From Sphaerisporangium sp039871875 (lineage in GTDB: Bacteria > Actinomycetota > Actinomycetes > Streptosporangiales > Streptosporangiaceae), in the NCBI RefSeq assembly GCF_039871875.1, contig NZ_JBDPMD010000043.1:16873-80872 (forward strand): a stretch of DNA of 64,000 nt, read 5' to 3'. The translations under genes and the position numbers were made by a program. The notes under the pieces were generated by a model that had not been told where the DNA came from, did no database searches, and saw only the letters and a list, made by a program, of their open reading frames with translations. Below are positions 56,401 through 64,000 of the stretch, piece by piece (the first letter of the stretch is position 1; every line of letters starts with the position of its first letter).

Positions 56401-57990
56401 CGGCCGGCGCCGAGCCCCTGGTTGCCGCCGCTGCCCGGGCTGGTGACCGTGGACGACCTCGGCGCGGACCCGGACCGGCCGTGGGCGATCCCCCTCGGCC
56501 TGGCGGACCACCCGGCCGAGCAGGCGCAACGCCCCTTCCTGCTGGACCTCGAACGCACCGGGCCGCTGCTCGTCGCCGGGATGGCCCGCAGCGGGCGCTC
56601 CACGGTGCTGCGCACCCTCGCCGTCGGGCTGGCCCGGCGGCACGGGCCCGCCGACGTGCACCTCTACCTGCTCGACCAGGGCAACCGTGCGCTCGCCCCG
56701 CTCGCGGCGCTGCCGCACTGCGGCGCGCACGTGGACGGCGACGACGCCGACCGCACCGCGCGGGTGCTGTCGCTGCTGACGGCGGAGATCGACCGGCGGC
56801 AGCGCCTGCTCTCGGCCGGCGGGCACGCCTCCCCGGCCGAGCAGCGCGCGGCGTGCGGCGCCGAGGCGTTGCCGTACCTCGTGCTGATGCTCGACGGCTA
56901 CGAGACCTTCGTGGCCCGCTACGCCGAGACGGACGGCGGACGGCTCGTCGACGCCCTGGACGGGCTGCTGCGCCGCGGCCCGGCCGTGGGCGTGGTCACG
57001 GTGGTCTCCACCGACCGTTCCGGCTTCACCCAGCGGCTCGCGGGCGCGATGGCGGCCCGCCTGGTGCTCCGGCACGCCGACCGGGACGACCTCGCCGCGT
57101 ACGGGATCAACCCCCGCGAGGCCCCCCGCACGATGCCGCCCGGCCGCGCCATCGCCGTGCCCGCGATGGCCGAGACGCAGATCGCGATGCTCGACGCCGA
57201 TCCCGAGGGGACGGCCCAGGTGGCCGCGGTGGAACGCTTCGCCGAGGAGTGCCGCCGCCGCTGGGCGGGCATCCCGGACGACCGGCTGCCCCACCCGGTG
57301 GACGCGCTGCCCGCCCGCGTCACCGTGGCGGAGGCCGAGCGCCTCAGAAGGGAACCCGTCCCGCCGGCGCGCACCGTGTGCACGATCGGGGTGGGGGGAG
57401 ACCGGCTGGGCCCCGTCGACCTGGACCTGGCCGAGCTCGGCCACGTCTTCCTCGTCGCCGGGCCCGCCCGCTCGGGCCGCAGCGGGGCGCTGCTGGCCGT
57501 CGCCCGGTCCCTCAGCGCGGCGGGGACACCCTCGGTGGTGCTTTGCCCGCGGCCGTCCCCGCTGCGGAACCTGGCCGGCCGCCCCGGGACGGCCGTGCTG
57601 GACGGCGGCGACCCGGAAGAGCTGCGGCAGGCGCTCGGGTCGCCGTGCGCGGTGCTGGTGGACGACGCCGAGCTGCTCGCGGACGGTCCCTGCGCGCTGC
57701 TGCTGGAGGAGCTCGCGCGGGGCGCGCGGGATCAGGGGAACCTGGTCGTCGCGGCCGGGACGACCGAGGACCTGCAGGTGCAGCGGTACCGCGGGTGGCT
57801 GGCCACGGTGCGGCGGGCGCGCACCGGGCTGCTGCTCAGCCCGTCGTCCCCGGCCGACGGTGATCTGTTCGACCTGAAACTGCCTGCCTCGACCCGTGGG
57901 GGGCTGCCTCCGGGGCGGGGGCTGCTGGTCACACCCGGGTGGCGGACGGCGATTCAGGTGCCGCGGCCCGATGAGGAAATTCACGGATGA
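53428..57990 (+). CDS. FHA-containing FtsK/SpoIIIE (EccC/EssC-type) type VII secretion ATPase
   Basis: A 1520-residue membrane ATPase. An N-terminal ubiquitin-like or first FHA-like domain (about 1-75) leads to a low-complexity linker. An FHA domain (about 175-250; VAVGRAPGSGG, SRVHATL) and a helix pair (about 300-345) follow, then three FtsK domains. The first Walker A (GTSGAGKS, near 721) is intact with Walker B VIVIDEFASL. The second and third have K to R changes (GMARSGRS near 1051; GPARSGRS near 1345), typical of degenerate EccC modules. N-terminal FHA domains are the Firmicute EssC style, used by many actinobacterial non-mycobacterial loci too. It powers export of WXG100 substrates. Start GTG with GAGAGGA. 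Confidence 0.92.
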   Translation: MERELRVVTDGHETAVVLHADPQATVADLTRALSTAGLPPGAPLWLDGHPVPETRRLTDLRLPIGARLEFAPLPAAPARHTAPSLHGTRGEAGVPGPSPAARGAGGVTAAAEAGPFSHPAGGDTRASVPGAALRGAGGVTAAMGGHLSVRGGGFEVAVVGGAGGAVVAEVEAGTPVAVGRAPGSGGLVLADPEVSRVHATLVPAGDGSAELRDEGSRNGVAWRGVRLSGSAVVSPGDVFGVGETVVTVRESDPPDAPVEVGGGGDVLLFNRPPRIPLTRVAPVYTVPRRPEEPRAVRFPLVAILLPLVLAGAAYALFPGAGYFLIFLALSPVLMLANVVSDRRGGRRDHRKAVQEYERKRALLEESLAAAADAQGRAGRDASPDPARLLRVATGPTRRLFERRPHDEDFLRLRVGLASTPIEATFTGPGAEEPPELPLIHHAPVTVELPAAGVLGLAGPRPAVLATARAVLAHLATLHGPHDAGIVVLTGAEEAADWEWVTWLPHALPHSPDFACRRMVATDARQATARLAEIGAVVEERRAERRATLRAGGPSGRRLVVVADRARRLRGLPGLAELLADGPEAGVYAICLDDDETSLPDECRATVVVTSASGTRARVHRPDGSVTESVLLDRLSPADARRLGHAMAPVRVLGGRSGGGAELPRSVGFLDLAGLGDTPTPEDVAARWAAGARSTAVTLGAGADGPVTVDLRRDGPHALIAGTSGAGKSELLQTLVAGLALGNTPDALSMVLVDYKGGSAFAECRDLPHCAGMVTDLDGHLVSRALASLNAELKRRERLFAEVEAKDIEDYWAAGGTPLPRLVIVIDEFASLVEEVPEFVTGVVGIGMRGRSLGVHVVLATQRPAGVVNAELRANLNLRICLRVTSASDSGDVIDVPDAVRLSRHLPGRAYLRAGHSDLTLLQVAHAGRPRERPDANSGAAEPVRVTPRSVTEVGFPAPVSPGASPEAGPDRETDLGVLVAAIRGAARRGGARPAPSPWLPPLPGLVTVDDLGADPDRPWAIPLGLADHPAEQAQRPFLLDLERTGPLLVAGMARSGRSTVLRTLAVGLARRHGPADVHLYLLDQGNRALAPLAALPHCGAHVDGDDADRTARVLSLLTAEIDRRQRLLSAGGHASPAEQRAACGAEALPYLVLMLDGYETFVARYAETDGGRLVDALDGLLRRGPAVGVVTVVSTDRSGFTQRLAGAMAARLVLRHADRDDLAAYGINPREAPRTMPPGRAIAVPAMAETQIAMLDADPEGTAQVAAVERFAEECRRRWAGIPDDRLPHPVDALPARVTVAEAERLRREPVPPARTVCTIGVGGDRLGPVDLDLAELGHVFLVAGPARSGRSGALLAVARSLSAAGTPSVVLCPRPSPLRNLAGRPGTAVLDGGDPEELRQALGSPCAVLVDDAELLADGPCALLLEELARGARDQGNLVVAAGTTEDLQVQRYRGWLATVRRARTGLLLSPSSPADGDLFDLKLPASTRGGLPPGRGLLVTPGWRTAIQVPRPDEEIHG
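53693..53853 (+). repeat. 65-bp direct repeat inside the EccC linker
   Basis: Two similar 65-bp blocks (53693-53757 and 53789-53853), 96 bases apart so reading frame is kept, encode the twice-occurring RGAGGVTAA in the low-complexity linker before the FHA domain. Copies start GAGGCGA and end in GGGTGGCGTGAC. Confidence 0.6.
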
Positions 57991-59684
57991 GTCGGTCCCT
58001 GACCACTGTGGGTGGTTATAGTACGACCGCAGTGCCGCTAGGAGCACGCTCCGTACCGCCCACGGACCGCAGCCCTCGTGTGGAGACCACTGCCTTGAAC
58101 ACCGACCCCGCCTCGTTACCCACCCTCCCGCCGGGAGGAGCACACGGGCCGGACCCCGGCGCCACGCCGATCCCGCTGGGCAGGGGGTACCGGCTGGAGC
58201 GGCTCATCGGCCAGGGCTCCAACGGGCGGGTGTACGAGGGGCGCAGGCTCGCCGACGGGCACCCGGTCGCGATCAAGGTGCTGCGCGAGGAGTACGCCGC
58301 CGACCACGAGGCCGTCGCCCGCTTCCTGCGTGAACGCGCGGCGCTGCGCTCGCTGGACCACCCCCATCTGGTGCCGGTCCACGACCTGGTCGTCGAGGGC
58401 GACACCCATGCCATCGTCATGGAGCTGGTGACGGGCGAGACCCTCCGCGACGCGATGACGCGGGGGGCGTTCGACCCCGACCGCGTGATGACGCTGCTCG
58501 GGCAGGTGGCCGCGGCACTGGCGGCGGTCCACGCGGCGGGCATCGTGCACCGTGACCTGAAACCGGAGAACGTGCTGGTGACGTGGCGCGGCGGCGAGCC
58601 GTGGACGCGGCTCACCGACTTCGGGGTGGCCCTGGTGGCCGACGGGCAGCTCCTCACCCGGCTCTCCCAGCTCGTCGGCACCCCCGCCTACCTCGCGCCC
58701 GAGCTCGCCCAGGGCCGTCCGGCGGGGACCCCGGTGGACGTGTACGCCCTCGGCGTCATGGCGTACGAACTGCTCGCCGGGCACCGGCCGTTCAGCGGCG
58801 ACAACCCGATGGCGTTGCTGCGCGCCCACCTGGAGGACGAGCCGAGCCGCCCGGACGGCACCAACGACGAGGTCTGGCGGGTCCTGTCCTCATGCCTGGC
58901 CAAGCGGCCCGAGGACCGGCCGCGGGCGGACGTCCTCGCCGAGAGCCTCACCCGGCTCCGCGGCCGCACAGGCGCGCTGCCCACAGGCGCACCGCCCCCG
59001 ATCCCACCGGCGACCGGCGCACCCGCGCACCAGAGCGGCTCGCCCGCGCACCAAAGCGGCTCGCTCACGCACCAGGCCGGCTCGCCGGCGCACCAGAGCG
59101 GCGCACCCGCGCACCAGGCGGCGGCCTCGGTCCTGCCCGGCGGCCCGCTCCCCGGGGCCGTCCCTTCGCAGGGAGCCGAGGCGCTGGCCACGAGCGGTGC
59201 GACCGTGCTCGTCCCCGAGGCGCCGGCGGCGGCACCTCCCGCCCGGCGGGGGCGGCTGGTGCCGGTGCTGGGGGTGCTCGGGCTGCTGGCCGTGGCGGTG
59301 GGGGGCGGGCTCTGGTACAGCATGTCGTCCTCAAGGGACGCGGCGCCCGCGGCCACCGCGTCGCCGGGTGCGCCGAGCGGGCCCGCAACGCAGTGGTACT
59401 CCGTGCCGGTGGTCCTCACCAGCCCCGAGCGCGGCACCATCAAGATCGACTTCGCGGACGCCTCGTCGGTCCCCGGCTTCGTCAGCTACGTGGTCCTGCG
59501 GGGGAACCGGCGGATCGCCCAGCCGTCCGCGGACGAGGCGCCGCCGTACGTCGTCCGCGGGCTCGACGGCCGCACCAGGCACTGCTACCGGGTCATGGTG
59601 CTCGTCGAGTCGAGCAGGCCCGTACCGGTCGGACAGGAACCCGCGTGCCGTGCCGCCGACGGGCGCGCCGCACGTCAACCGTGA
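57987..59684 (+). CDS. Transmembrane serine/threonine protein kinase (PknB-like)
   Basis: A 565-residue kinase. The N-terminal 60 residues are low complexity. The kinase domain (about 63-330) has the glycine loop GQGSNGRVYEG, VAIKVL lysine, HRDLKPENV catalytic loop, DFGVAL and the APE-like APELAQ. A linker with five 7-residue repeats, one membrane helix (about 427-447) and an extracellular fibronectin-like C-terminus follow. It is cytosolic-facing with an outer sensor and probably phosphorylates the FHA-bearing proteins of this locus. The ATG overlaps the EccC stop (ATGA). The N-terminus may be shorter: a TTG at about 58096 begins nearer to the folded domain. Confidence 0.9.
   Translation: MSRSLTTVGGYSTTAVPLGARSVPPTDRSPRVETTALNTDPASLPTLPPGGAHGPDPGATPIPLGRGYRLERLIGQGSNGRVYEGRRLADGHPVAIKVLREEYAADHEAVARFLRERAALRSLDHPHLVPVHDLVVEGDTHAIVMELVTGETLRDAMTRGAFDPDRVMTLLGQVAAALAAVHAAGIVHRDLKPENVLVTWRGGEPWTRLTDFGVALVADGQLLTRLSQLVGTPAYLAPELAQGRPAGTPVDVYALGVMAYELLAGHRPFSGDNPMALLRAHLEDEPSRPDGTNDEVWRVLSSCLAKRPEDRPRADVLAESLTRLRGRTGALPTGAPPPIPPATGAPAHQSGSPAHQSGSLTHQAGSPAHQSGAPAHQAAASVLPGGPLPGAVPSQGAEALATSGATVLVPEAPAAAPPARRGRLVPVLGVLGLLAVAVGGGLWYSMSSSRDAAPAATASPGAPSGPATQWYSVPVVLTSPERGTIKIDFADASSVPGFVSYVVLRGNRRIAQPSADEAPPYVVRGLDGRTRHCYRVMVLVESSRPVPVGQEPACRAADGRAARQP
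59016..59120 (+). repeat. Five 21-bp tandem repeats inside the kinase gene
   Basis: Five consecutive 21-bp units encode GAPAHQS, GSPAHQS, GSLTHQA, GSPAHQS and GAPAHQA in the juxtamembrane linker. The repeat is in frame, so copy-number change would alter linker length only. Confidence 0.8.
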
Positions 59685-59698
59685 GCTTCGGAGGCCAC

Positions 59699-60681
<983 letters not shown>

Positions 60682-60685
<4 letters not shown>

Positions 60686-61893
60686 CCTTTCCCCACCACA
60701 CCGCGCCTCCGGACGCCACCGGTCGCCGCCGCTCCGTGTCGCGCGGTCCGCGGCTCACCGGCACAGGAGTCGCGGCGGCGGCCGGCGGCGGCGTCCTGGC
60801 GGCAGCGGGCTCGGCGGCCGGTTACCCCGCCCTGGCCGGGGTCGGTGCGTGCGCGCTCACGCTGGTGCTCGTCGCCGTGCTGCTGCTCGCGTTCCCGGCA
60901 CGGCTGGAGGGGCGGCGCACGGTGACGCCGGGCCGGGTCACCGTGGACACCGGCGCCACCGGCCGTCTCCTCGTGCGGAACACCGGGAGGCTGGCCACCG
61001 GCCCGGCCACGGCGTCCGACGGCGGTGAGCACTCCCGCGTGCTCCTCCCGCCGCTCGCCCCCGGCGCCGAGGCGGGCATCGAGTACGGCATCCCCACCCC
61101 CCGCCGCGGCCTGGTGCGGGTCGGCCCGCTGACCCTGGACCGGCGCGACCCTTTCGGCCTGGCCCGCCGTACCGACCACCTGGCCCCCGCCACCCACCTG
61201 TGGGTGCGGCCCCGCGTCCACCCGCTCGCGGCACCACCGGCCGGCATGTCGCCCGGCACCACGGAACGGGTACGGCACGACCGGGCCGTCGAGAACGCGA
61301 GCGCCTACGACGGGCTGCGCGAGTACCGGGCGGGTGACGACCCGCGCCGCATCCACTGGCCGTCCACCGCCCGCACCGGCCAGCTGGTGGTACGCAAACC
61401 CGTGGACGGCACCGGGCCCGGCGCCGTCGTCGTCCTCGACACCAGAACGGCCGCGCTGCCCCCGGACGCCTTCGAGGACGCCGTGGAGATCGCCGCGTCG
61501 GTGATGAACGCCGCGGGTCACGGCCGCAGGGCCGTCACCCTGCACGTACTCGGGGAGGACACCGCCGCGGCCGCCCTGGCCGGCGCAAGGACCCCCGTGG
61601 ACCGGCTGGCCCTGGTGACCCAGGCCGACGGCCACGGCCTCGCGTCGCTGCGGTCACTGGTGCGCGGCGCGGGGACCGGTGGCGCGCTGATCCTGGTCAC
61701 GGGCACGGACCCGGCGGTCCCGCCGCTCCTCGCGTCGGAACGGCGGTCGTTCGGCCGTGCCGTGCTGGTACGGCTGTCGCCGGACGAGACGTCCACCACG
61801 GTGAGGGACGGCGCCGGTCTGACCGTGATCCGCGCCGCGTCGGCGCGGAAAGCCGTGTCCGCGCTCGGACGGCTCGGCGGGGACACGCGATGA
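60682..61893 (+). CDS. DUF58 domain protein
   Basis: A 403-residue protein. Two N-terminal membrane helices (about 30-75) precede a beta-rich region and the DUF58 core, marked by YRAGDDPRRIHWPSTAR. DUF58 proteins often carry a vWA-like MIDAS site and act with MoxR. The ATG overlaps the MoxR stop (ATGA). Exact role unknown; conserved partnership with MoxR and a transglutaminase-like membrane protein suggests an envelope assembly complex. Confidence 0.9.
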
Positions 61894-61921
61894 GGCACGC
61901 CGGGAACCGCGGGGGCGCACG

Positions 61922-64000
61922 ATGAACGACAGAGCAGGCGGGGATCGGGTCCTCGGCGTGGCGCTGGCGACGCTGCTCGGCCTGGCCCCCATGGTCGCCT
62001 TCGCCGGGGTGTTCGGGCGCACGCCCGGCGAGGCGCTCGGCGACGCGCGCTACGTGCTGCCCGTCGCGGGAGCCGCGGCGGTGACAGGGGCGGTCTGCCT
62101 GCTGGCCGGCGCGGCGGCACGGCTGGCGCCGGTCACACGCCTCACGCTGGGGCTGGCGGGGCTGGTGACGTACCTCGCGCTGGTGGTGCCGTCCCGGGCC
62201 TTCGAGGGGCCGCGGCTGCTGGTGACGTCGGTGCCGCCGCTCGACCCTTCAGGGGCGGAGCTCGCGACGGTGGCCTTCGTCAGCGGGGCCGCCGCGCTCT
62301 CGGCGGCGGAGGCGGTGCTGCGCGGCAAGGGGGCGGTGTGGGCGACGCCCGTGCCGATCGCCGGGGTCGCCGCCGGGCTGGCGGTGGCCGGGCCCGCGGG
62401 GACGGCCGGGTGGCTCGCCCCCGCGCTCGCGGCGGTGTGCGCCGCGCTCCTCGCCCTGCGGGCCCGCCCGGCACGTGCCGGCGTGTCCGGCGCCGTCCCG
62501 GCCGGTGCGCGGTCGCCGGACGGCGCCGGACGGACCGCGGTGGCGTCGCCGGACGGCGCCGGGCGGACCACGGCGGCGTCGCCGGGTGGGGTGTGGCGGG
62601 CCGTGATGGCGGTGCCGGGTGGCGCGTGGCGGGCCGTGGTGGCGGTGCCGCTGGTCGCGGGCGGGGTGGCGGCCGGTCTGCTCGGGCCTGCACTGGTGGC
62701 CGTACTGCCCGGACGGGCGGAGCCCGCGGACGTGCGCGAACTCGTGCCCCAGGCCGTGCGGCCCCGCCAGGGGGTCAGCCCGTTGTCGCAGTTCCCCGCC
62801 ATCCGCAGCGGCAAGCTCCCGGTGCGCCTGCGGGTGACGACGGGGGCCCGGCCGCCCGCGCGGCTGCGCTTCGCCACGCTGACGGGGTTCGACGGGACCT
62901 ACTGGACGAGCACCGCGACGTTCTGGCGTGCGGGGACGCGGTTGCCCGCTCCGCCGGACGGCGGGGCCGCCACCACGACGGTGGAGACGCGGGTGCGGCT
63001 CGACGAGGCGGGCCCGCTCGGCATGGTGCTGAGCGTGGGGCGGCCGCTCCAGGTCTCGCTGCCGGGGCTCGGGGTCGATCCGGACACCGGTGACGTGGCG
63101 CTGCCCGGCGACCGGCCCGCGCCGGGCGAGTACACCGTGCGTGGCGCCGTCCCGGTGGTGGACCCGGCGGCGCTCTCCAAGGACCGGCCGGTGACCGTGC
63201 CGGGGACGGACCAGGCCGTCGCCGGGCTCGCGGGGGACGCCCGGAGGATCGCCGGTGACCGGCACGACCTCGCCGCGCTGCGCCGGCTGGCCGGGCACTT
63301 CGCCGACGGCGCGTTCGCGGTCGAGTCCGGGCCGCGTGCCCCCGGGGGGCACGGGATCTTCCAGATCCGGCGGCTGCTGGAGTCCCGGCGCGGGACGGCC
63401 GAGCAGTACGCCTCGGCGTTCGCGGAGATGGCACGGGCGCTCGGGTACGACGTCCGTGTCGTGGTGGGGTTCACAGTGGGGCGGCCCGGGCGGCCGGTGA
63501 CGGGACAGCAGATCGACGCCTGGGCGGAGGTACGGTTCGCCGCGTCGGGGTGGGTGGCGTTCCATCCGGCTCCGGCGCGGCAGGGCGGCGCGCCGGAGCA
63601 GGAGATCCCCGAGGAGTCTCCACCTGAGCCGTCCTCCGCCCCTGCCGGGGAACCGGAGCCGGCGGCGTCGCGGGCCGGCGGCGCCCCCGGTGCGCAGGGC
63701 GCGCCCGGGGGCCCGTGGGCAGTCGTGCCGGTGGTGGCGGCCCTGGTGGCGCTCGCCGGGCTGGTGGCCGCCGTACCGCTCCTGAAACTGGCCGTGCGCA
63801 CCCGCCGGCGCCGCGTCGGCGACCCCATGCGGCGCGTCGCCGGGGCATGGCGCGACACCATGGAGCGCTACGCCGACGCTGGCGTCCCGATCCCGGCCTC
63901 CGCCACCACCGGCGAGGCCACCGCCCACGCGACATCGAGGTTCCCCACCCTCGCCGCCCCCCTCGCCACCCTCGCCGCCCTCGTCGACCGAACCCTGTAC
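61922..64000 (+). CDS. TgpA-like transglutaminase-fold membrane protein (3' end outside window)
   Basis: A 693-codon part of a larger protein, open at the window end. The N-terminal third has five or more membrane helices; the extracellular part contains a transglutaminase-fold domain (about 430-560) and a Pro-rich linker precedes another helix (about 600-625). The catalytic triad looks degenerate: the position of the usual Cys in G-x-C-E-Q reads GTAEQYASAF, and the usual HAWAEV reads DAWAEVRF. It is therefore probably a pseudo-enzyme. It completes the MoxR-DUF58-TgpA trio; the 28-base gap after the DUF58 gene suggests cotranscription. The ATG has only a weak purine-rich site. Confidence 0.85.
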   Translation, partial: MNDRAGGDRVLGVALATLLGLAPMVAFAGVFGRTPGEALGDARYVLPVAGAAAVTGAVCLLAGAAARLAPVTRLTLGLAGLVTYLALVVPSRAFEGPRLLVTSVPPLDPSGAELATVAFVSGAAALSAAEAVLRGKGAVWATPVPIAGVAAGLAVAGPAGTAGWLAPALAAVCAALLALRARPARAGVSGAVPAGARSPDGAGRTAVASPDGAGRTTAASPGGVWRAVMAVPGGAWRAVVAVPLVAGGVAAGLLGPALVAVLPGRAEPADVRELVPQAVRPRQGVSPLSQFPAIRSGKLPVRLRVTTGARPPARLRFATLTGFDGTYWTSTATFWRAGTRLPAPPDGGAATTTVETRVRLDEAGPLGMVLSVGRPLQVSLPGLGVDPDTGDVALPGDRPAPGEYTVRGAVPVVDPAALSKDRPVTVPGTDQAVAGLAGDARRIAGDRHDLAALRRLAGHFADGAFAVESGPRAPGGHGIFQIRRLLESRRGTAEQYASAFAEMARALGYDVRVVVGFTVGRPGRPVTGQQIDAWAEVRFAASGWVAFHPAPARQGGAPEQEIPEESPPEPSSAPAGEPEPAASRAGGAPGAQGAPGGPWAVVPVVAALVALAGLVAAVPLLKLAVRTRRRRVGDPMRRVAGAWRDTMERYADAGVPIPASATTGEATAHATSRFPTLAAPLATLAALVDRTLY
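62516..62647 (+). repeat. Four 33-bp degenerate tandem repeats inside the TgpA-like gene
   Basis: Four in-frame 11-residue units (PDGAGRTAVAS, PDGAGRTTAAS, PGGVWRAVMAV, PGGAWRAVVAV) lie between membrane segments. The first two and last two are close pairs, so the array grew by stepwise duplication. Confidence 0.75.

Noticed and set aside
62249..63928. Minus-strand 559-codon frame at the right end
   Set aside because: Shadow of the TgpA-like gene; composition is dominated by R, P, G and A and no domain is recognisable.

Overview
This is high-GC DNA with strong third-position G/C bias, frequent GTG/TTG starts, ATGA stop/start overlaps and GGAGG-type ribosome binding sites. The gene families are typical of mycelial actinomycetes: AfsR/SARP, LAL regulators, an FHA-type EccC ATPase, F420-type reductase, PASTA and FHA proteins, and a sugar ABC importer without its own ATPase. 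The best guess is a Streptosporangiaceae-like actinobacterium such as Nonomuraea or Streptosporangium. That placement is inference; no rRNA or tRNA gene was seen. Both ends of the window cut through genes.

Layout. 1-8 kb: the 3' end of a GH130 glycoside phosphorylase, two DUF4386 membrane proteins, an AI-2E family exporter, a STAS-Usp-Usp fusion, a LysR regulator, and a UBP zinc-finger/fatty acid desaturase pair. 8-11.5 kb: a complete rpoB that is not followed by rpoC and ends at a hairpin, so it is very probably a second rpoB. 12-25 kb: a flavin monooxygenase, then a six-gene minus-strand operon (solute-binding lipoprotein, two permeases, cytosolic GH5, ROK repressor, LAL regulator). This operon is divergent from a secreted GH5 enzyme with three F5/8C domains. 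A perfect 8+1+8 palindrome lies between them, so the block reads as a self-regulated beta-glucan or related polysaccharide utilisation locus.

25-28.5 kb: a macrodomain hydrolase, an MBL-fold lactonase-like protein, a sulfur-binding-domain/HNH nuclease (predicted phosphorothioate-DNA restriction) and a divergent DEDDh-TerB-BRCT exonuclease. 28.5-41 kb: a CorA-like protein, an aminoglycoside phosphotransferase-like protein, two overlapping sensor kinases with no response regulator, a second LAL regulator, a SARP regulator and a VanX-type dipeptidase. 41-49.5 kb: mixed genes (DinB, FG-GAP protein, beta-propeller lactonase-like protein, F420-reductase/hemerythrin fusion, methyltransferase, class V aminotransferase, secreted zincin-like protein).

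49.5-64 kb: a type VII secretion-like/cell-envelope locus. A membrane-anchored PASTA protein is divergent from an FHA-HTH protein. These are followed by a WXG100 protein, a 1520-residue FHA-EccC ATPase, a transmembrane Ser/Thr kinase, and a MoxR-DUF58-TgpA-like trio that runs off the end. Several start codons overlap the preceding stop. Short tandem repeats occur between and inside these genes. The likely common theme is export of a small WXG100 substrate coupled to phospho-Thr signalling (kinase and FHA partners) and envelope sensing.
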